Shown piece after piece: positions 1 through 7,069 of a stretch of 39,690 nucleotides of DNA. The notes under the pieces were generated by a model. That model was not told the DNA's origin. It ran no database searches and saw only the letters and a list, made by a program, of their open reading frames with translations. Numbering within the stretch: the stretch's first letter is position 1; every line of letters starts with the position of its first letter. The position numbers were made by a program, and so were the translations under genes. Source of the stretch: Phycisphaerae bacterium (GTDB lineage Bacteria > Planctomycetota > Phycisphaerae > SM23-33); assembly GCA_016782885.1 (NCBI GenBank), contig JADHXQ010000036.1:1-39690 (forward strand). The letters run 5' to 3'.

Positions 1-302
1 CACAGGCCGACGACCTTGCCGAAAACGGATGCGCGAGAGTGGCTTCATCAGACGAATTGACCGATAAACTCAGGCTATGGCTTAACGACCCCGCCGCCGC
101 CGATCGCGCGGGAAAAGACGCTCAGCAGCATGTCCTCAGCTGCCAGGGCGCCACCCGCCGCAACGTCGAAATGATCTGCGAGGTGCTCGCCCGAGTTCCC
201 GCGACAGCCCCCGGCGCGATCGCCACCGACGTGTTATGCCGAGATAGTGAATTCACCGCGAAAGAACGCAAAGAACGCAAAGAAGAAAGAAGAAGGATGT
301 GA
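1..302 (+). CDS. waaA: 3-deoxy-D-manno-octulosonic acid transferase, C-terminal fragment (gene runs off the left edge)
   Basis: The reading frame is open from the window edge (first full codon at 3) to a TGA at 300-302, so only about the last 99 residues are seen. WaaA transfers Kdo from CMP-Kdo to lipid A at the cytoplasmic face of the inner membrane. The fragment matches the end of the GT-B C-terminal half of this family: a segment ending in NGCARVASSDELTDKL, then LRLWLNDPAAADRAG, then an alanine/glutamine-rich helix and a GATRRNVEMI motif that fits the family's usual closing helix. The GTG at 39 is internal, not a start. The last 12 residues (KERKERKEERRRM) are unusually charged and are encoded by a short tandem repeat, so the normal end of the protein may have been replaced. 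The start of the proB frame touches its stop. The identification rests only on the C-terminus. Confidence 0.72.
   Translation, partial: QADDLAENGCARVASSDELTDKLRLWLNDPAAADRAGKDAQQHVLSCQGATRRNVEMICEVLARVPATAPGAIATDVLCRDSEFTAKERKERKEERRRM
261..296 (+). repeat. 9-bp tandem repeat (aaagaacgc) at the end of waaA
   Basis: Two exact copies of aaagaacgc (261-269, 270-278) are followed by two degenerate copies (279-287, 288-296). The array is read through by the waaA frame and gives the KERKERKEERRR tail. It resembles the purine-rich low-complexity repeats common in intergenic DNA of many environmental bacteria. Here it seems to have invaded the 3' end of a gene. Confidence 0.7.
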
Positions 303-370
303 GAATGACTGCGGATGACACGAAACGATCTACGACTAGGATGAAGCGTAGACGGAGAACTAAACAGAAA

Positions 371-1486
371 ATGCCCGGAACAGCCGTTCGACAAAACGTA
401 CTGGCCAACGCCCGGCGAATCGTGGTCAAGGTGGGCACCAACGCCATCTGCCAACCCGCCGGGCGCCCGGACGAAGAGGCGATTGCAGCCCTGGCTGAGC
501 AGATTGCGGCCGTGATGGCTTCGGGCGTCAGAGTCACCATGGTCGCCAGCGGCGCCATCGGGGCGGGTATCGGCGAACTGGACCTCGAGAGGCGCCCCAA
601 GACCACCCCGCACCTCCAGGCCGCGGCGGCCGTCGGGCAGGGGCAGCTCATGCGGACCTTCCACGACATCTTCGCGCGATACGGCGTGCGAGTGGCGCAG
701 GTGCTCGTCACCCGAAGCGCCTTCGAGGACCACCAGCGATACCTCAATATCCGCAACACGCTGGCGGCGCTCGAGGAGTACGGGGCGCTGGCGATCATCA
801 ACGAAAACGACACCGTCGCGATCGAGGAGCTGCGCTACGGCGAGAACGACGTGCTGGCGGCAATCGTGGCCAACATGCTCGGCGCCGATCTGCTCGTCCT
901 GCTGACCGTGGTAGACGGCGTGCTCAGCGGCGCCGATGTCGTCGACGTCATCACCCGCGTCGATGACGATACGATGTCGCTGGTCGGCGCAAGCGCCAGC
1001 AAGTTCGGCACGGGCGGGATGGCCACCAAACTCCAAGCCGCCGACATGGTGATCCGCGCCGGCGAGGCGGCAGTAATCGCAAACGCCCGGACACCAAAGA
1101 TCCTCACGCGCCTTCTGGCCGGCGAGCAGTTGGGAACGGTCTTCGTGCCGGCCCAGCGGAAGATGTCGTCCAAGCGCCGCTGGATCGGTCTGACCGCCAG
1201 CCCGGTCGGGAAGGTCATAGTAGACTCCGGCGCCGCCGGCGCACTGCTCAAGCGGGGCAAGAGCCTCCTGCCCTCGGGCGTTACCGGCGTGGAAGGGACG
1301 TTCGCCAAGGGCGACATGGTCGCCATCGTCGACGATCGGGGAGCGGAAATCGCCCGCGGACTGACCAACTATTCCGCCGGGCAGATCGAAGCGATAAAGG
1401 GCCTGAAAACCAACCAGATCGCCCGCGCCATCGGCGACAAACCGTACAACGAAGTAATCCACCGCAACAACATGGCGATCGTCTAA
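371..1486 (+). CDS. proB: Glutamate 5-kinase with C-terminal PUA domain
   Basis: ProB phosphorylates L-glutamate with ATP to gamma-glutamyl phosphate, the first step of proline biosynthesis, in the cytoplasm. The amino-acid-kinase domain is clear: RRIVVKVGTNAI near residue 16 (phosphate-binding lysine and glycine), VASGAIGAG, the substrate motif INENDTVA, and FGTGGMATKLQAA. A PUA domain fills roughly residues 275-360 (VDSGAAGALLKRGKSLLPSGV onward). The ATG at 371 gives 371 residues, matching the usual length of about 367. The frame is also open upstream to a GTG at 299 and an ATG at 305, but that extension is a lysine/arginine-rich stretch unlike the family. No strong ribosome site is visible at 371; a GGAG lies 13 nt upstream. 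proA is not adjacent. The 52 bp that follow hold nothing recognisable. Confidence 0.93.
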   Translation: MPGTAVRQNVLANARRIVVKVGTNAICQPAGRPDEEAIAALAEQIAAVMASGVRVTMVASGAIGAGIGELDLERRPKTTPHLQAAAAVGQGQLMRTFHDIFARYGVRVAQVLVTRSAFEDHQRYLNIRNTLAALEEYGALAIINENDTVAIEELRYGENDVLAAIVANMLGADLLVLLTVVDGVLSGADVVDVITRVDDDTMSLVGASASKFGTGGMATKLQAADMVIRAGEAAVIANARTPKILTRLLAGEQLGTVFVPAQRKMSSKRRWIGLTASPVGKVIVDSGAAGALLKRGKSLLPSGVTGVEGTFAKGDMVAIVDDRGAEIARGLTNYSAGQIEAIKGLKTNQIARAIGDKPYNEVIHRNNMAIV

Positions 1487-1538
1487 CGATCCGCCAACTG
1501 GGGTACTCGCCATTTGTCGGAGCCAAATCCCAATATTC

Positions 1539-1871
1539 TCAACCGGATAGTTTGGCGCTTGCCAGGCGGTTGAGACTTATGCCTTCTTCCGCCGCCTTCA
1601 GCGTGAGGTCGCGGTGAACGTCCGGGGGGATGCGAACCATGAATCGTCCGCTGTAGCGTTTACCTGCCAGCGGTTCCGGAACCGGCTCTTTGTTTTTCCG
1701 CATATCCGCCGCCGCATCGGCCACTACCGATCGGATACCCTTCAGCGCAGCTTCTTGCGTGCCGGCGAGCCAACTGAGGCTGGGAAACTCCGCACAGAGC
1801 CCGACATACTCCTGGTCGTCTTCGGACCATGTCACGCGATATGTATAGTGGTCATTCTTCATCGGTTTCAT
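1539..1871 (-). CDS. HicB-family antitoxin-like protein
   Basis: A protein of about 110 residues with the HicB layout. The N-terminal partial RNase-H-like fold carries YTYRVTWSEDDQEYVGLCAEFPS and an SWLAGTQEAALKGI segment. A ribbon-helix-helix follows (GRFMVRIPPDVHRDL, then an alpha-helical KAAEEGISLNRLAS stretch) of the kind that binds the operator in HicAB modules. The ATG at 1871 has a GGGAG ribosome site about 9 nt upstream, so it is preferred to the GTG at 1892. HicB normally neutralises the mRNA-cleaving toxin HicA. No HicA-sized gene with a double-stranded-RNA-binding fold is adjacent, so this copy is solitary. It lies just downstream of the CopG-like gene on the same strand (48 bp), probably in one transcript. 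It could act as an autonomous regulator. Confidence 0.82.
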   Translation of the reverse strand: MKPMKNDHYTYRVTWSEDDQEYVGLCAEFPSLSWLAGTQEAALKGIRSVVADAAADMRKNKEPVPEPLAGKRYSGRFMVRIPPDVHRDLTLKAAEEGISLNRLASAKLSG

Positions 1872-1919
1872 TGTCCAGTCTCCCGATGGCACTGAGCACG
1901 AACACTCGCTGCCTCTTTG

Positions 1920-2147
1920 CTATGCGCTGGATTTTTCCAGGCATTCCGCCAGCCAGATTTTGATTATGGATTGGCGAGCGACACCGAGGCATTTGGCTTC
2001 CCTGTCGAGGCCCTGGATCATCCAGAGGGAGAAATCCATGTTCACGCGCTTCTGCTCCTGGGCCGGTCTGCGGGCCTTGGAAAAGTCCAGGTGCTCGGCG
2101 ATGCTTTGTCCGTCATCAAACTTTTTGTCGATTTCGTCAGCTTTCAT
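1920..2147 (-). CDS. BrnA/CopG-family antitoxin-like protein
   Basis: A 75-residue protein. The N-terminal part (KFDDGQSIAEHLDFSKARRP) is typical of BrnA-type antitoxins. It is followed by QKRVNMDFSLWMIQGLDREA and a KCLGVARQSIIKIWLAECLE helix pair, which together form a ribbon-helix-helix DNA-binding domain. In BrnTA modules the RNase-fold toxin gene brnT lies immediately upstream. Here the upstream 29 bp lead straight into the end of gltS, so no toxin is present. The ATG at 2147 follows a purine-rich AAGGGGTAGAGA stretch. It is probably co-transcribed with the HicB-like gene. Family assignment is good; the target is unknown. Confidence 0.8.
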   Translation of the reverse strand: MKADEIDKKFDDGQSIAEHLDFSKARRPAQEQKRVNMDFSLWMIQGLDREAKCLGVARQSIIKIWLAECLEKSSA

Positions 2148-2176
2148 ATATCTCTACCCCTTCGTCGTATAGTCCG

Positions 2177-3601
2177 CTATCGTCCGGCTCGCATCAGGGT
2201 TGCTGCGATCAGCCAGATGATTACTGCTCCCGCGGCGATTGCAAATACGGGCCAACCGCCCCAGATCGCCAGGAATGGGATGGCTGCTGAGGTCCACAGT
2301 CCCCCGCCCATGAACGGTTCGTGCAGGATTTGTTTGTAGGCGAACGCGTCGGCTGCGGGTGTTTCGTAGTCCGGGTCGACCACGCGGAGCAGGAGCAGCC
2401 CGGTGGCGGTCACGCCCATCGACTGGCCCATCTCGGCGATCGACCGCTCGAACCATGCGTCGGGCAGGAGTCGGCGGGCCAGATACATCACGCAGAAGAC
2501 GTTCCATGCGATACCGGCGACAACCAGCATCGCAAAGGGGATGAGGCCTTCTGCGATGGCTTCGATGCGGATCGTCGCGATGGCGGCGACCACCAGGAAA
2601 TCCAGAGCCGCGTTCTGCAGGCGTTTCATCAGCCCGCGGTCGATGAGCTTGTGCCTGTCGAACCTGTTTTCGATCACCTGCACCACCAGCCCTCCGAGCA
2701 TGCACAGCGGAAACAGCGGGAAGCTTTTGGCGATCTGCATGGCGCTGCCGTTTCCCGACGCCCGGGCGACCGCCTCGAGGCCCTGTTTGCCCGCCCATCC
2801 GACGGCGATTGCGATCCCGACGACCGCAAGCTGGAAAGAAAGCGTTTCCAGCGCGTTTGACGAGGTGGTGAGTTTTCCCGCTTCGGGGCGCCGGTCGATG
2901 GGGATTACGGCTATCGAATCGTCTTCGGGCACGTCTTCGGGGTTCTGTTTGCGTGTGGTGTAGCCTTTTCGGGCGGCCCAGTTGACCAGCATCATCCCGA
3001 CTACAACTGCGCTGATGATACCGGCCGTCGCGCTGGCCAGGGCGAAGTCCTTGCCCGCCTCCCAGTTGTAGTCGGCGAACACCCGAGCCATTCCGGCGGC
3101 CGTCCCGTGCCCGCCCTCGAATCCGACCGGAAGGATCCCGCCGAACATCGTCGGCAGCTCGGGGTACATCCAACTGATAATCGCCAGGAACAGGCCCACA
3201 CCAACGACGTACTGACCCCACGCCACGATCTGCCCGTAGGCGAGCTGCGGACCGGCATGGCGCCAGATCGTCCGCACGCCGGGTATCGCCATGCCCAGGA
3301 ACAGGCATGCGAAAACGATATTGATCAGGAACCCGGGCAGCGAACTCCATACCGTCGTCACGCCCGCCGGCAGGGGCGCACCGGCCGACCGGCAGCACTG
3401 AACGATCGCCAGGCCGATCAGACCCGCTATCACCGACGAGGGCAGATACAGCTTTCCCAGCAGGCGGACCTTCATCCGAAGCAGATGCCCGACCCAGACT
3501 AACGCGCACAGCGACGTGAACGAAGCGACAGTAATATCCGCGGTTCCCATAAGTGCGTTTCCGGCGATAAGTAACTGAACAACGATTATATTAAACGACA
3601 T
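2177..3601 (-). CDS. gltS: Sodium/glutamate symporter (GltS, ESS family)
   Basis: A polytopic inner-membrane protein of 474 residues that imports glutamate with sodium. About 10-12 hydrophobic segments are visible in two inverted halves. The family signature GFEGGHGTAAG lies in the first re-entrant loop, and MGQSMGVTATGLLLLR in the second half is the matching loop. A hydrophilic cytoplasmic linker of about 45 residues (KQNPEDVPEDDSIAVIP region) separates the halves, making the protein longer than the roughly 400-residue Escherichia coli GltS. The ATG at 3601 is preferred to the TTG at 3625, because the longer form would run into the promoter shared with the divergent DedA-like gene. Glutamate uptake fits the nearby proB, but no operon links them. 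The TAG stop at 2177-2179 lies 29 bp before the CopG-like gene, which may be read from the same transcript. Confidence 0.92.
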   Translation of the reverse strand: MSFNIIVVQLLIAGNALMGTADITVASFTSLCALVWVGHLLRMKVRLLGKLYLPSSVIAGLIGLAIVQCCRSAGAPLPAGVTTVWSSLPGFLINIVFACLFLGMAIPGVRTIWRHAGPQLAYGQIVAWGQYVVGVGLFLAIISWMYPELPTMFGGILPVGFEGGHGTAAGMARVFADYNWEAGKDFALASATAGIISAVVVGMMLVNWAARKGYTTRKQNPEDVPEDDSIAVIPIDRRPEAGKLTTSSNALETLSFQLAVVGIAIAVGWAGKQGLEAVARASGNGSAMQIAKSFPLFPLCMLGGLVVQVIENRFDRHKLIDRGLMKRLQNAALDFLVVAAIATIRIEAIAEGLIPFAMLVVAGIAWNVFCVMYLARRLLPDAWFERSIAEMGQSMGVTATGLLLLRVVDPDYETPAADAFAYKQILHEPFMGGGLWTSAAIPFLAIWGGWPVFAIAAGAVIIWLIAATLMRAGR

Positions 3602-3606
3602 GGTAA

Positions 3607-3656
3607 TTGCCAAGTCGTTTGCCAATTGACAAACCTTGTTCGTATAAGTCTACTAT
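3607..3656 (+). promoter_or_regulatory. Divergent promoter region gltS / DedA-like gene
   Basis: On the plus strand TTGACA (3626-3631) is followed by TACTAT (3651-3656; spacing 19) or TCTACT (3649-3654; spacing 17), a plausible sigma-70-type promoter. Transcripts would start very near the ATGs at 3655 and 3667. Two copies of TTGCCAA (3607-3613 and 3619-3625) are 12 bp apart, roughly one helical turn, which suggests a possible operator controlling both genes. This is pattern evidence only. Confidence 0.4.
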
Positions 3657-4395
3657 GGCTGCGATTATGAGCACGGATGACTCTACTACATCGGATGTGC
3701 GGGGCACCGGCGAGGCGGCTTGTGTGTGCCCGCGTTGCGGGCTTTCGGTTGCCCCCGATGTGGAATACTGCACGCATTGCGCCGCGAAGGTCGGTCCGCA
3801 CAGGCACGTGCCCTGGTGGCACGTGCATCGTCGGATGTACGATTGGGTGCTGCATTTCGCCCACCACAAACACTCGACGACGGCGCTGTTCGGTTTAAGT
3901 TTCGCCGAGAGCAGCTTCTTCCCCATACCGCCGGATGTGCTGCTGGGCCCGCTGTGTCTGGGCAACCGCAGGAAGTCGATGTGGTTCGCCACGGTCACCA
4001 CGGTCGCGAGCATCCTGGGGGCCTACCTGGGCTACCTGATCGGATTCGCGTTTATCTGGGTGGCGCTGCTGATACCCGGCATTACGCAAGACAAAGTCGA
4101 CTGGCTGGCCGGCGAGTTCGACGTTCGTGGCCAATGGTACGTGTTCGTAGCCGCCCTTACACCCATCCCGTTCAAGCTGCTGACGATAACGGCCGGTTTC
4201 GCTAAGATGAACCTGCTGGTCTTTACGCTGGCGTGTCTGATAGGCAGGTCGATGCGTTTCTATGGCGTGGCGGGCGTCTTCTGGCTGATCGGACCAAAGG
4301 CGCTTCCGTTTATCGACAAGTACTTCAACTGGCTGGCGCTGGCGTTTGTGGCGATGCTTGTCGGAGGATTTGTAGTCGTGAAATACGTGATCTGA
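3655..4395 (+). CDS. DedA/VTT-family membrane protein with N-terminal zinc ribbon
   Basis: A membrane protein of 246 residues. The N-terminal cytoplasmic part carries a zinc ribbon, CPRCG then CTHCA (two CxxC pairs 13 residues apart), at roughly residues 24-43. The rest is a VTT/SNARE-associated (YqaA/DedA-like) domain: FGLSFAESSFFPIPPDVLLG (re-entrant loop with the conserved E and PxPD), a glycine-rich helix GAYLGYLIGFAF, and FVAALTPIPFKLLTITAGF (second re-entrant loop), ending in two hydrophobic helices. DedA-superfamily proteins are linked to flipping of undecaprenyl phosphate or phospholipids. The substrate here is unknown. The ATG at 3667 is an equally good start because neither ATG has a clear ribosome site. 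The zinc-ribbon fusion is not in textbook DedA proteins. The gene is divergent from gltS, and amrA follows after 35 bp. Confidence 0.85.
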   Translation: MAAIMSTDDSTTSDVRGTGEAACVCPRCGLSVAPDVEYCTHCAAKVGPHRHVPWWHVHRRMYDWVLHFAHHKHSTTALFGLSFAESSFFPIPPDVLLGPLCLGNRRKSMWFATVTTVASILGAYLGYLIGFAFIWVALLIPGITQDKVDWLAGEFDVRGQWYVFVAALTPIPFKLLTITAGFAKMNLLVFTLACLIGRSMRFYGVAGVFWLIGPKALPFIDKYFNWLALAFVAMLVGGFVVVKYVI

Positions 4396-4430
4396 CTCCG
4401 AAAACCAACAGTTATCGGGAGCGTTGAGAA

Positions 4431-4982
4431 ATGACTATATCCGCCGAAGACCGCAGCAAGTTAGTATCACTGGCCCGCGCCGCAGTGGCCGCACAGGTGA
4501 CCGGACAAGGGCGCCCCGATGCTCCGGCGGCGGAAGGTATCCTCGCCGAAATGCGCGGATGCTTCGTAACGCTCACCAACGCCGGCCGCCTGCGCGGGTG
4601 CATCGGCACGTTTCAACCGGACCAGCCGCTGGGAAAAATGATTGTCGAGATGGGCATGTCAGCCGCCGGGCACGACCCGCGGTTTTTCGGCAATCCGATC
4701 ACGCCGGACGAACTTGACGAGCTGAGAATCGAAGTTTCAGTGCTCTCGCCGCTGGCCAAGACCGACGATCCGCTGAGCCTGGAAATCGGCACGCACGGGA
4801 TATATATCGTCGGCGGCGGGCGGTCTGGCTGTTTTCTCCCGGAAGTGGCCACAGATCAGGGATGGGACGCGCGGGAGTTCCTGGACCACTGCTGCATGGG
4901 CAAAGCGGGCATGTCCGCCGGAGCGTGGCGCCAAAGCGATACCACGGTCTACCTGTTCACGTCGGACAAGTTCAACAGCTAG
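4431..4982 (+). CDS. amrA: AMMECR1-domain protein (AmmeMemoRadiSam system protein A)
   Basis: A 183-residue cytoplasmic protein spanning the whole AMMECR1 domain. Conserved features include GCFVTLTNAGRLRGCIGTF near residues 43-62 (the LRGCIG hallmark), the AAGHDPRF segment, LRIEVSVLSPL, GTHGIYIVGGGRSGCFLPEV and a WDAREFLDHCC tail with Y/F-rich end. AMMECR1 proteins belong to the three-part AmmeMemoRadiSam set (AMMECR1, Memo, radical SAM), whose reaction is not established. The Memo and radical SAM partners are not adjacent. The start is supported by GGGAG about 9 nt upstream. The last 176 bp are repeated at 7070-7245 beyond the restriction-modification genes, so the 3' end of this gene marks an insertion boundary. 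Confidence 0.9.
   Translation: MTISAEDRSKLVSLARAAVAAQVTGQGRPDAPAAEGILAEMRGCFVTLTNAGRLRGCIGTFQPDQPLGKMIVEMGMSAAGHDPRFFGNPITPDELDELRIEVSVLSPLAKTDDPLSLEIGTHGIYIVGGGRSGCFLPEVATDQGWDAREFLDHCCMGKAGMSAGAWRQSDTTVYLFTSDKFNS
4807..4982 (+). repeat. Left copy of a 176-bp direct repeat (3' end of amrA)
   Basis: This copy aligns without gaps to 7070-7245. By eye about 17 of 176 positions differ, half of them in the last 12 bases. Identity stops abruptly upstream (tata against cact) and at the stop codon. The two copies bracket the restriction-modification genes. Confidence 0.9.
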
Positions 4983-5147
4983 TAGTTATTACCTTACGAA
5001 GACACGGTTTGAGCTTATGTCAGCACCATTCAGGGTTGCCTCCCCCCGTCCACCTGTGTGCCTTTGCACGTCATTGAGCTTTCGATAGGCTTCCACTATC
5101 TGCGACCAAGAGAATCCGTTGTAACGGCTGAAGCGACAATTTGGCGC

Positions 5148-5176
5148 TTGACGCTCCTCGGTGACAGACGTAAGAT
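5148..5176 (+). promoter_or_regulatory. Promoter for the DNA methyltransferase gene
   Basis: TTGACG (5148-5153) and TAAGAT (5171-5176) are separated by exactly 17 bp, 48 bp before the methyltransferase ATG. This is the best sigma-70-like promoter read in the window. The remaining intergenic DNA (4983-5147) holds no gene that I can recognise. Confidence 0.55.
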
Positions 5177-5224
5177 CGTTAGGATAATGTTAGCATTTGG
5201 CTGGAAACGAAAAGTGATAGCAGA

Positions 5225-6145
5225 ATGAATCTCGGCCCAGGAAACATACCACAAGCATTTCCGTACCAGGGGAGCAAGCGGAAGCTTGCTCCTGCAATCT
5301 TGAAATGCATTCCGCAGGGAACGGAATGCCTCATAGAACCGTTCGCGGGATCGGCAGCTATTTCGGTTGCGGCAGCTTGGCGGGGTCGTGCGCACCGGTT
5401 CTGGCTAAATGATGCGCATTGTGCTCTCATCTCCCTTTGGCAGAGGATCATCCACGATCCTGATGGGTTATCACAGGACTATCGCCATATTTGGGAAGCC
5501 CAGCACGGTCGAGACCGCAAGCACTACAACGAGATCAGGGCCGAGTTCAACCGCACACACAAGCCCGAATTGCTTCTGTTCCTGCTTGCCCGATGCGTTA
5601 AAGCGGCTATTCGATATAACAGGAAGGGAGAATTCAACAACAGCCCCGACCATCGACGCAGTGGGATGCGGCCCGACACGATGGTGCGAAACATCCATCT
5701 GGTTTCAGAAGCCTTGGGACAGGACACCAGGACGACCAGCTACGATTACACCGTTGTCTTGAAGGAAGCGACTACAGACGACTTGGTCTACATGGATCCG
5801 CCGTATCAAGGCGTCTGCAAGGATCGGGACAGCAGGTATGTCAAGGCAGTGCAGTTCGACGAGTTTGTCGAGGAACTAGACTCGCTGAATCAGCGTAGCG
5901 TCCCGTTTGTCGTCAGCTACGATGGACGGACCGGCGACAAATCCTACGGGAAGATGCTGCCAAACGAACTGAATCTTCAGCACGCGGAGTTGCTCGTTGG
6001 GCGCTCGACGCAAGCAACGCTGCTGGGGCGCAACGACGATACATACGAATCGCTCTATGTGTCAGAGGCGGCGGTGGAGAGGCTTGGCGGCATGCCTCGC
6101 GGGATTGTGGTAGCACGGGAAAAAACTCAGACCCTGTTTGACTAG
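5225..6145 (+). CDS. D12-class (Dam-type) N6-adenine DNA methyltransferase
   Basis: A 306-residue S-adenosylmethionine-dependent methyltransferase that modifies adenine in its recognition site. The motif order is that of the alpha/D12 class: FPYQGSKRKLAPAI near residue 13 (motif X), LIEPFAGSAAISVAAA near 36 (motif I, cofactor binding), a WLNDAHCALI segment, a target-recognition region at about 85-180, and the catalytic DPPYQG near 191 (motif IV). It should protect the host DNA from the nuclease encoded convergently next door; the two stop codons share the palindrome CTAG at 6142-6145. A solitary Dam-like regulator is the alternative, but the adjacent HNH gene and the shared island borders favour a type II system. 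The recognition sequence cannot be read from the sequence. Confidence 0.9.
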   Translation: MNLGPGNIPQAFPYQGSKRKLAPAILKCIPQGTECLIEPFAGSAAISVAAAWRGRAHRFWLNDAHCALISLWQRIIHDPDGLSQDYRHIWEAQHGRDRKHYNEIRAEFNRTHKPELLLFLLARCVKAAIRYNRKGEFNNSPDHRRSGMRPDTMVRNIHLVSEALGQDTRTTSYDYTVVLKEATTDDLVYMDPPYQGVCKDRDSRYVKAVQFDEFVEELDSLNQRSVPFVVSYDGRTGDKSYGKMLPNELNLQHAELLVGRSTQATLLGRNDDTYESLYVSEAAVERLGGMPRGIVVAREKTQTLFD

Positions 6146-6984
6146 CTGTGTTGGCTTCTACGCAACAAGTCTTTAATGAAATCTGCAACCGAGATGCCCA
6201 ATTTCTTGGTAGTGGCGGCGATATCGTCGTATTGCTTGATCTCCTCGTCACTCCAGACGAGGTCGACCCGTCGTTGAGGTCGCATTGCAATATGCTTGTG
6301 ATCTTCGGGATGAGCCCAGTAGCACGTTTTGCAGACGCTTGGTTTTCGCCCTTTAGTACTGTTGTCGCAATGCTCACAAGACCAGCTTTTCACACGTTGC
6401 AGGCCGAGGGCGATTAACATAAAAGCCTCAGGTTGATCTTCGGCAGCTACCTGATCGCCCGCAACCTGATACGGAATGCGGTGGTCGATAGATAGGTATC
6501 GAGACTCATATTTGATACCAGTGAAGCCGCACTTGCCAGCTTGGCGTTTGTACAGCATTTTCTTAAAAGCCTTGCTAAAGGGCTGTCGCCCTCCAGTTTT
6601 GTACTTCTCGACGTCATCTGGGTTCCCGAAACGGTATGAGGCTATCTTCCTCGTGCCAGCTTTGTTGGGTACACGGACTGTCTCAATGGGAATACCGCAT
6701 TCGAGAACATCCATCCTGGCGCGCGGCGGATGGTTATATTCGTATAGATCCTTAAGTTCTTCGGTGGTGATCTGGCCATGCTTGAGAATGTGGTTGATGA
6801 CCGTCAACGGCCGCTTGCCGGTGACCTTTTTGATCTGGGCCAGGATTTTGGGATGAACTCTCAATCGCCCTTTTCTTACTCGCATTTGCCGTTCCAATTT
6901 GTGATGCAACTTCTTGGCGGTATCTCCGATACCACAACAGTGAGATATTTTTGCCGGCTGTGCTTGAAAGCCTTGGTGATACAT
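6142..6984 (-). CDS. HNH endonuclease, probable type II restriction enzyme
   Basis: A 280-residue protein. The N-terminal basic half (about 35-90) has a helix rich in K/R and ends in TVINHILKHGQITTEELKDL, which may be a winged-helix-like DNA-binding part. A beta-beta-metal nuclease core follows at about 150-230: GKCGFTGIKYESRYLSIDHR (with the DH pair), then CEHCDNSTKGR and VCKTCYW, giving two CxxC zinc-binding pairs. The C-terminus (RVDLVWSDEEIKQYDDIA, then LGISVADFIKDLLRR) looks like a ribbon-helix-helix. It is convergent with the methyltransferase, overlapping by 4 bp. The start at the ATG 6984 could instead be an internal ATG 33 codons later (MRVRKGRLRV). It is assigned as the restriction partner by context. 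Cleavage activity and site are inferred. Confidence 0.78.
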   Translation of the reverse strand: MYHQGFQAQPAKISHCCGIGDTAKKLHHKLERQMRVRKGRLRVHPKILAQIKKVTGKRPLTVINHILKHGQITTEELKDLYEYNHPPRARMDVLECGIPIETVRVPNKAGTRKIASYRFGNPDDVEKYKTGGRQPFSKAFKKMLYKRQAGKCGFTGIKYESRYLSIDHRIPYQVAGDQVAAEDQPEAFMLIALGLQRVKSWSCEHCDNSTKGRKPSVCKTCYWAHPEDHKHIAMRPQRRVDLVWSDEEIKQYDDIAATTKKLGISVADFIKDLLRRSQHS

Positions 6985-7069
6985 ATTTCATCGGCCAGAA
7001 AAGGCATGTTTTATTAACCCCTTACGGCGAATCCACATCCGAAGTGAAACGATGCGTTAATGGAACACT

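Noticed and set aside
122..1513. Long minus-strand open frame opposite proB
   Set aside because: It is the antisense shadow of proB in high-GC DNA; the translation has no recognisable domain and proB is certain.
2154..3509. Long minus-strand frame overlapping gltS in another phase
   Set aside because: Arg/Gly/Pro-rich translation without domain signature; gltS in the other phase has a clear family match.
4983..5147. tRNA or small RNA gene between amrA and the methyltransferase
   Set aside because: No cloverleaf or convincing stable fold could be read; the duplication is of the amrA end, not of a tRNA.
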